Positions 55,978-64,000 of a stretch of 64,000 nucleotides of DNA are shown in pieces. The translations under genes were made by a program, and so were the position numbers. This stretch comes from Rotaria sordida (Eukaryota > Rotifera > Eurotatoria > Philodinida > Philodinidae): the NCBI GenBank assembly GCA_905250125.1, contig CAJNOL010000237.1, forward strand, positions 124,001 to 188,000, read 5' to 3'. The first letter of the stretch is position 1; each line of letters opens with the position of its first letter. The notes under the pieces are model-generated. The model did no database searches, was not told the DNA's origin, and saw only the letters and a list, made by a program, of their open reading frames with translations.

Positions 55978-56032
55978 GGGTGTGGGTGTGGAAGTTGTTT
56001 TAACCCACATACACACACCCACATCCACATAA
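55978..56032. repeat. TGTGGG-type inverted hexamer tract
   Basis: GGGTGTGGGTGTGG is followed, after a short T-rich loop (about 15 nt), by CCCACATACACACACCCACA in the opposite orientation. Its composition and hairpin form resemble 32997-33066. Confidence 0.5.
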
Positions 56033-57644
56033 TGAAATTTGGAAATAATTTGTTGTCATTTCAAATTGTTTTCGTTTATTAAATGATATATGAATTAAAG
56101 TCGTGTGATTTAAATATATTTCTTCATCAATTAGATAAATATTTATTTGTATGTGATCGAAGTTTTTTTTATTAAATTAAAACCATATTTAAATGATATT
56201 CTTTCATCAGTTTTATTAATAATTAAATCATATAAATTATTTCGTAATTTATATTATATGGACTTCGAACAGTTAGAAAAAAATCTTGAAATAAATTTTC
56301 TTTTTTTATTATGCGTATTCAAATAATAAATAGTTGATGAAATTTTGCTTTAAAATAAAAATCTTTAAAGATTTTTTTCTTCTAATTTAATAAAATTTTT
56401 TCAATAAGCATTTATATTAAACGAATAATTTTTTAATGAAATAAAAGTTTCTTTTAATATTAATCCTCTCTTGTCTTTGACTGAACCTGATACTTCGGAT
56501 GGACATTTCGCTCAATAACATTAATCCTATGGTTTCTAATATACACAGGAAAAGTTTGAACTAAACCCATCAAGTACCAATATATAAGACACGAGGTGTG
56601 AGTGTGTCTGTGTAGATGTAGATACTCCATACCCTCACTAAGCTACAACAGACAAGTCTTTCTTTTATGACATGTTTATAGTGCGTGTCGCAACATTATA
56701 TATCACAAAAAATTATTTTTATGATAAAGATTAGATTCAAATTGTGAATTTGAAGTTTACAAGAGATCTGAATTCTTATCAAATGGTCTTTATAGATAGA
56801 GATGCAAGCTGATGTGTTGATCAGTAGTGATGGTCGACAAGTTTTAATTTTTTAAATGTTCGGTGGCGGCAGTGGTTCGACATTTTCGATGACTCTTTTT
56901 AAAATTTTCTTAGTTTCGAGAGATTTTGAAATGAAAAAGATAGAAAATGCTGGCTGACACGAAACTAGACAAGTCATGTAAGAAAATGAAAAAGAATCTC
57001 ATTTTAGTCTAATTTGAATGAGATTATTCAATATCTGATTGATTTTGATCCCAGCGGTGGTAAAATGAACTTTTCTCAAATTTTAATTTAGACACCCGAA
57101 TTTTTTAAAGTTTCGGTCATTTCTTGATTGAGTTGAGTAAAAATTAGTTTTCAGCTTCAAAGATAGATTTCATTTGATTTTAATGAATTTTAAATCATAA
57201 AAAGCCAGTTAAAAGTAGATTGTTTTTTTTGATAGGAAGAACATGCCCGAAAAGTGATCCTGAATGTCAAAAGTTTTCGAAAATTGAGTATCTTTTTTTG
57301 TGTCACGACGGCGAATTACATTGATAGACCAGGCCTCGCTTTTAACAATAGCCATGTGTATGAAAAGATTCAATAGAAATTGTATTTTCTAAAACAATGT
57401 TATCACATATATCATATCCTATTGCGTATTCTAAATGTTAAACTTTCATTCAGATAATTTAATTCTAATTTGAGCAGTTAAGATTGAAAGAAGAACATTA
57501 TCTATATCACTAGTCTTATGTATTTTCAATCACAAGTTTTAGCTAAAAAAGAAAAACATGACCTATTTTCATAAAATTAAATATCATTTTAAAACGGTTT
57601 TTTTTTGTTCTTTGAAAAGAAAAATAAATTTATTAACATGATTT

Positions 57645-59345
57645 TTATATACAGCTATTACTCGTACTATTCCATGAAGTTCCTAAAGAACAATCACAAG
57701 TATTTGCTGTCGGATTATTCCATAACATATTTCCTGGACAAATACAATGTCCTAAATAACATACAAGATTACTTGAACAAGCATATTGTCCTGGACATGT
57801 TCCATTAAATGAATGTTGACTTGTACATCGCTGTCCATCCCAAAAATAACCCATTTGACAATCACACATATATGCAACTGATGTTGTATAACAATTACAA
57901 CCAGTACTGTTTGTTGGACAAGACAAATTAACTGTTGTATTACATTGAAAATCATATTGACAAGAAACAGCATAAGTTTTCTAATAAAAATAGAAGCAAT
58001 AAAAAATTAACGAAAAGATCATTAAAGAAAAAACCTTTTGTTGACACCATAATGTTGTTATATTATCCCAATAACTATATTGATCACATTCACATTGAGA
58101 TGATACACATGATAGACCTCTTGTAGTATCACATGGTACCGTACTATTACATGATTGCCATCCAAGAGCATCTATTAAAATAGATAATATTATAAAATAA
58201 AAACTAAAACTTATAGATCAATAACTTTACTTTGTATACATATAGATCCGTCCCAATAAGATGTTGAACTACATTGACATTTTGAACCTATTATATTAAA
58301 TGAAAGAAAAATCTGTACTAATTATTTTCTTAAAATATTCTAATTGTAAACCTGAAGAAGTATTAGTACAAGAAAGACCTAACCAATCTTGACAATCAAA
58401 TTTTGTCTTACAACTATCATCATATGTTAATCGAGCAATACATTGACCTTGAGTTGTACTACCAGATGTAGTATCCAAATAAGTAACATTATTACATACA
58501 CATACATTTTGACCAGTTGTATATGTTTGATTAGTAACAATTTCACATGTTAAAGTAGGTCGACAAGCAACACTACTAGTACAAGGATCACCATAATAAC
58601 CATAATCTTGACATTTAATACCATTCCATATTTGATATTGACCACATGAACAATTTTGTGCTGTTGTATTCCATTGAAAATCACCCATACATATACATGT
58701 ACCAGCAGGACACCAAAGCATACGTGTAGAATCACATGAACGAGAATTCATATAACATGATTCACCATAAAGTAGATATGGTTGTGTTATTACTCTAGGT
58801 GATGTTATCCAATAAGCAAGGCCACCTGTAAACAAATATCAGAGTTTTAAAAAAATTTCTTTTGTTTTCATTGTAAATATCAATGTATGCATTTTATATT
58901 ATCTATTTATGAAACACAATAATCATAAAATTCATAACAAGATAATTATATTGTTTTTTTTTCATCATACAAATATATTGATAAAAATTTTTCTTCTCGT
59001 ATGTTTGTTTTTTATGATATGTTACTTACCAATGCCTCCAGCTAATCCTAATAAAACTAAACTTATTACAAGTGCTGTTTGCCATCTTTGTGTTAAACAT
59101 CTATTTTTACTAGCCAATTCTGCACGATGTGACTTTCTTAATAAATCATTATTAATAACTTCAACTTGCATAAGTGTTTGTTCTTCGATTTGACCATCAT
59201 TTTTTAAGAATTTTGGATATTGAATTTCATTTGTTGATATAACTGATAGATCACGCCTCAATGAACTAGTGATACCACTACCATCAATACTATTTCGAGA
59301 TAATAATTTTTGTTTAGATGAAGTTGAATTAGATGATACTCTCAT
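57645..59345 (-). CDS. Cysteine-rich type II membrane protein, 5 exons, 439 aa
   Basis: Exons are 59030-59345, 58352-58825, 58231-58287, 58035-58171 and 57645-57980; all junctions are GT/AG and phases agree. The N-terminal about 87 residues are Ser-rich and polar (MRVSSNSTSSKQKLLSRNSI), followed by one hydrophobic helix (RWQTALVISLVLLGLAGGIG, about 87-110). The rest is extracellular: repeated cysteine-rich modules of 25-45 residues with motifs such as CICMGDFQWN, CSCGQYQIWNGIKC, CDCQMGYFWDGQRC and CICPGNMLWNN, interspersed with Asn-Thr-Thr glycosylation-type sites. The modules have the spacing of EGF-like or EB-like domains. There is no catalytic domain, so a surface or cuticle-adhesion role is a guess. 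The ATG at 59345 is the first in frame. Confidence 0.85.
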
Positions 59346-61153
59346 TCTTTTTTTTTATGTCGTTTGATTCTACACTCAAATAAAACGAATAGAATTTTTT
59401 TTTCAAGTATTAGTATTTTGGTAGACGATAGAATTTCTTTGATTTCATTCCTATTAAATAAATGTAGAGAAAATATTGATTTAAGCATTAAATAAACTAT
59501 GGTTGTCTATCGTGTGATCGATTGACAATAATGATTTCAAAAAACATTCTCGTTGTACATCAACCGATTAATTGCATTTTACCATTATTTAGTAATATGC
59601 CTTAGAGAAGCATTAATTTCAGTTGTATATTGACAAATCATCTAGATTTGTTGTTTTTTGAAGAACGAAAAAAAAAGTTACTTCGTATTTATGAAGACAT
59701 CAACTAAAAATAAATGTGTACAACTTCGCGAAAAAAAGGATGTTTAACCATTTTATTGTTTCATTTATATTTTGTTAACTATGAACATTTATGAAAAGTG
59801 TAATACCGTTTGGTAAATAATATACATCTTTAAATATTTCGACAAGATAAATTTCGTTAGTTGATTCATGTTTTATTTTTAAAAATTTGCAATCAAATTT
59901 GTTATCACAGCAACTAATGTTGGAGTATAGGAAAAAAAAGATCATTCAATAACGAAAGACACGTTCAGAATATAAGATGTCGTTTGCTTATGGGATAATT
60001 GTAATCTTAGATAAATCTACGATTTCAGTCGTAGCTATTGATGTACAGTAAAATGTCTCCAAAATTAAGAAAATTCAAAAACTTCCATATCTATTACTGC
60101 TTAACAAAACTGTCCAATGGTTTCAATTAAAACCATTCACATCTTGTCATTTTTAGATCATTTTAAGATACTGTTAGTAATTGTCTTGTGGTTGAATCGA
60201 GTTTTCATCAAACTACTCTTCTTTTATTTGTACAAGAAATGAATATTTTTCGATCTGAATATAATCGAAGCTCAGATTGTGGTCCTTTGGTTTTCTGTTA
60301 AATATCATCACAAATAATTTGGTATAGAAATGATTTATCTGGACAATAAATGATCTAAATTATAGTAAAGTCAGAAATAGTAATCAATCGAAAACAAACG
60401 ATTGGCCGATTGACATGAACTATGAAAAGTAAATTACAAGTTGACAGGACAAATAATTTGTTTTCCTTGCTCTTTCCAGACGTACAGAATCTAAATATTT
60501 GCACTAACGTGCGTTGAAGAAACCTTTCAAGTTTGGAAAATTTTTTCGTTCAAAAATTCGAATAAAGAAAATATTTCTCTTGTAGCAATAAGGGCATCAA
60601 CTTCGTACACATCTTCGATGATTTATTTATTGATTAGAAAGTATCAAAATAGGTTCTTCTTGTATTTAAATATACAATTGGAAGTGGCAGCCGATCGATT
60701 GAATCGTCGCTGTCCTTTCCTAAAATAGTTGTAGAAGATTCCAGCTACCGATCAATAAATCGGCTTACATCTCTATATAAAACTTGTCACTTTTTGAAAT
60801 GAAATCAAAATCAATCTTCAATCAAATGGTATTTGCCCATAAGAACTCTTTCCTTACGAACATTAGTTATGAAAACTCAGTTGTTTTTCTGTAAATGTGA
60901 ATATTTGATGAATTTATATTATTGAAAATAAAAAAACAAAAGATATTCTTTGATAAATGCTTAGCGTTTTTTTTTTCTTCGTTTATTAATGAAACAAATA
61001 ATACAACAATGAGCGCGCGCACACATACACACACACGGTCTAATACTTTAAACAGATAGAAAAAAAAACAGGCGACAAAGATCAACTGTACAAATGTGTG
61101 CAGTTACTCTCAACAATGAGCAATACAAAAAAAGAAAATAAATGAACTAATAA
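59346..61153. other. Intergenic region, 1.8 kb
   Basis: This lies upstream of the cysteine-rich membrane protein gene and downstream of the ZMYM/QRICH1-like gene (both minus). It should hold the promoter of the former and the 3' UTR of the latter. A GCGCGCGCACACATACACAC microsatellite is at 61012-61036. No gene or transposon ends were identified. Confidence 0.5.
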
Positions 61154-64000
61154 TTAACTAATACTTGTTGATTGTGATGTTGTAACATTGTTATTAGTTT
61201 CAACAGGTTTTGTTTGATTATAATAATCAGGTAGAAGTTTAAGACGATTAAGTATTTGATCAATTATTGTTGCTGATAATGGTTCATTAGAAAACCAAGG
61301 TGAATTTTCAAGAATTTGTCCAGTTATTGGATGTAAATAGAAAATATCAGCTGTACCACGTATTTGTTCAGGACTAAAATCCAAAACAAGAAAATAATAT
61401 AGTTTAAAAAGTAAAAATAAAAATTTACCATTTTGAAATATAAAAATCATATTGTTTTATTGGACATCGTATTGGATCATTCATTTGTTCAGTTATTTCA
61501 TAAACAGTTGGTGAATTTGCTAATGATTTCAGATCTTTATTCAAAACAAAACAAAAAAGACTATTAGTGCAATCCTTATGAGTTAAAAATATGAAACATG
61601 ATGTCGCTGATCTCAGCAAGATTTCATTTATTCCTATACTTCTGTTAGATCGTGTTTCATAAAAAAAAAAGGAATATTTTTTAATTTAAAAAACAAAATT
61701 ATCATTTACCAGGATTATGAGCATAAAATCTTAAATAATTCATTTGTTGTCCTTGTGGTATACTTGTTGATAAACGTATCCATTGAGAATATTTTCCAAA
61801 ATTTGCAAATGATATAGCCATATGTGATTCAACAGTTTTTAAATTAAAATATTTTGTATTTGTATAAATAAGTGTTGTTAATAAAGACCATGGTGTTAAT
61901 GTACCAAATTGATGTACATCATATAATAAATCTTCATCAATTAATGATACATATGTATTAGCTAAGAGAAATTGTATACAAAAGAAAAAAACAAAATTTA
62001 TTTATTATTTTTATTATATTTTACTTACAATCAGTTACAACACGTGGTATATAATTTAAAAGAATTTTATTTAATGTTGAATTAAATTCAATATAACGTG
62101 GATCAAATAAATCAATTTGACGATTATTTAAATTTAAATAAAATTGTATACCTAAAAACAAAAATTTTATATTAAATAATAGCCTTAGTAAGATGAATTC
62201 AATTTAGATTTATCTCAAATTCTGTTTTTTTTGCAAAAGATCTCTTCATAGTTGCACTATATTAATTAAAACAAGATATTTTTCTTTTCATGGCGTGTTT
62301 ATTTTTCTGCAATCAAAAAACATCCTTGGTCTCACAATTTATAATCATTTTCAAGTTTTGAACATACCTAAACAAAGATAATAGATGCTTTCTGGTAAAT
62401 ATTGATGACCTGTTGGACGACGAACTTCACGTATGAATACATCCATAACAGGTTGTAATTCATCTCCATTTGTATATGAAAGTAAATCGGATTTAATTAG
62501 ATATTCTTTGGCTATTGCTTCATCTACAATTTCAGAGAAAAAAAAACTTATAATATTCAATTGAATAGAATACCTTCAGGTGTAGTTGATGTTGATGGAT
62601 ATAAGATAGATCGATTACGTTGTGTAGACCATTGTTGAAATGCTTCAACACCATAAGTCCATTTAAGATGATCACCAGCATCGGGTAACATTCGAAGAAG
62701 CTAATATATAATAGAAGAATTTCTATTGAAAAGAAATTATTACTAGATAATACTTTTTGAACTTCAGGATCATTTGATGTTATAGGATCAATATAATGTG
62801 CTTCAAGATCAAGTTCAGGTAAATTTTCAATAGTTTGTGATGTTGCTAAATAAGAATCTAATACACCGAAAAAGAAAAAACTACAACAACAGCAAAAAAG
62901 ACTATATCAAGTAAACCAACCATCACGAGTTAAATCCATCATCATCATTGAATCATTAACATGACTTGTTATTGTTTGTTGTGGTTGATTTTCAGCTCGT
63001 ACAAGACTTTCAGCATGCATAACAAGTGCTGCTTCAAATGGATCATCTGGTAAAAGATCACGTTGAGTCTAAAATTATTTCATTTTTTTTTAATTCTCTA
63101 TATTCAACAATTCAAATAATGATTTTAATAGCTAATGGAGTTTTCTATCGAATGCATTCTATATATTAAGATTTCTAAAAAAAGAAGAACCAGACACAGT
63201 AGTTTTCATGTAGGGAAGTGCAAAGTAGTCCTGATCCCGTTATGTTTTCTGTTTAAGAACTAGACTACATATTTTCATACTTATTATTTTGTTCTGACTA
63301 ATAATCTACAAATTGACCCTTTTTTTTTATTTATGATTGAGATACAATTATGGATTTTATTTCGATCCTGAACCGGAACTATCTTGGAAGTCAGCTCACT
63401 CATTTAAATTCTGTATCGATTGAAGAACTGTTAGTTTTGAGAGAATTTTCTAAGTCATACGGTCAGAATCAAGGAAAATTTTGAATGAGACAAGAATATG
63501 ATTTTATAGTTCTTTAGTTTTGACACATGCGTATAAAAGATTATTACAAAAATTATTTTTTGCTAGAAACGAAATCGGAATCAGAAGCAATAAAAAATTT
63601 TAACTGAGATCGGAACCAAAAGAAAGGTCATCCCGCCGTTCTCTATTTTTAGGTCCTAGAAGACTATCTTTTAACAATGCTATATTAAAGAGCAGAAAAT
63701 TCTGAACAAAATGACGGATCAACACGTTTTCTGTGACCCTTCCTTAAAAAATTAAAAGTATAAAAATATTGCAAAAAAAGGCGTTTTTTAGAAACCATGT
63801 TATCATAGTTCATTGATGGAACCTTCAATAGAAAACTTCATTGACTATTAAAATCACTATTTGGATTTGAGTTAGATGCTTAACATCATAGAGAAAAAAA
63901 AATTAAAAATACATTGTTATTAAACTTCTTCTTTTTTCTTCCATCATTTTATATCTTACTTGAAGATATTCTCGAATATTTTTATAAGTTTTTTTTGATA
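61154..64000 (-). CDS. ZMYM2/3/4-QRICH1-type protein, C-terminal part (DUF3504, Crypton-derived), 5' end outside the window
   Basis: Coding exons from the right edge are 63960->64000, 62921-63068, 62754-62857, 62574-62700, 62368-62523, 62029-62151, 61710-61961, 61429-61534 and 61154-61373; phases agree at every junction, giving over 410 residues. The core contains FIREVRRPTGHQYLPESIYY and LCLG, then FGTLTPWSLLTTLIYTNTKY, FNLKTVESHM, NDPIRCPIKQYDFYISKC and ADIFYLHPITG. This order and wording match the C-terminal domain of vertebrate ZMYM2, ZMYM3, ZMYM4 and QRICH1. That domain descends from a Crypton tyrosine recombinase; the recombinase active site is not retained in the family. Such proteins act in nuclear chromatin complexes. 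MYM zinc fingers, if present, would lie upstream, so I cannot tell ZMYM from QRICH1. The intron 63069-63959 carries a repeat-like block. Confidence 0.9.

Larger units (their letters stand above)
49080..57644. other. Gene-poor 8.6-kb region with exon-like remnants
   Basis: Only two exon-like frames on the minus strand (51154-51412 and 53066-53460), a TTAA-flanked MITE (52285-52534), a TGTGGG-type hairpin (55978-56032) and scattered CA/GT-rich tracts (49013-49070, 56595-56620) stand out. The sequence is otherwise AT-rich, with no gene I can support. Confidence 0.5.

Overview
The window is AT-rich animal DNA: spliced genes with many short introns, separated by long repeat-rich intergenic and intronic stretches. 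Four things point to a bdelloid rotifer (Rotaria/Adineta-type): a fusion of an arginine-type ADP-ribosyltransferase with kinesin-light-chain-like TPRs, a protein family I know to be expanded in bdelloids; splice-acceptor AGs placed directly against start codons, as expected for spliced-leader trans-splicing; a 36-nt spacing between two genes on the same strand; and several short arrays of TGTGGG-like hexamers, the motif reported for bdelloid telomeres. The assignment is inference; no ribosomal or mitochondrial marker is present.

Layout. 0.4-2.7 kb (-): MFSD12-like transporter, 3 exons, 494 aa. 2.7-6.1 kb: intergenic, with three non-autonomous DNA transposons. 6.1-19.4 kb (-): an OXR1-like gene (LysM-GRAM-TLDc) in at least 14 coding exons, with an alternative internal first exon at 7.56-7.80 kb; its large introns are full of palindromic elements, minisatellites and a piggyBac-like MITE. 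19.4-25.1 kb: repeats only. 25.13-30.76 kb: a housekeeping cluster. NDUFB1-like (-) is divergent from ZFPL1, MRPL18, MRPS11 and EMC4 (all +); the last two look like an operon. 31.5-32.1 kb (-): unidentified ORFs. 32.5-44.1 kb: a mobile-element zone. It has a piggyBac transposase fragment cut by a TA-flanked MITE, then three diverged tandem copies of a 2-3.5 kb segment, the first split by a hAT element that itself carries a dead mariner. The third copy runs into the ART-TPR gene (44.17-46.80 kb, +, 876 aa). 46.8-49.1 kb: a GC-rich patch and a ~220-bp AT-rich satellite. 49.1-57.6 kb: mostly empty, with a few exon-like remnants. 57.6-59.3 kb (-): a cysteine-rich type II membrane protein, 5 exons. 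61.15 to beyond 64.0 kb (-): the C-terminal part of a ZMYM2/3/4-QRICH1-type protein, running off the window.

How it fits together. Three adjacent genes (MRPL18, MRPS11, NDUFB1-like) serve the mitochondrion, and ZFPL1 and EMC4 serve the Golgi and ER. They are packed tightly, apart from a 1.3-kb mobile-element insertion between MRPL18 and MRPS11. The rest of the window is shaped mainly by cut-and-paste DNA transposons (hAT, Tc1/mariner, piggyBac-like and Mutator-like), several with target-site duplications readable by eye. All exon structures come from reading frame, GT/AG sites, phase continuity and remembered family conservation. No alignment was run.
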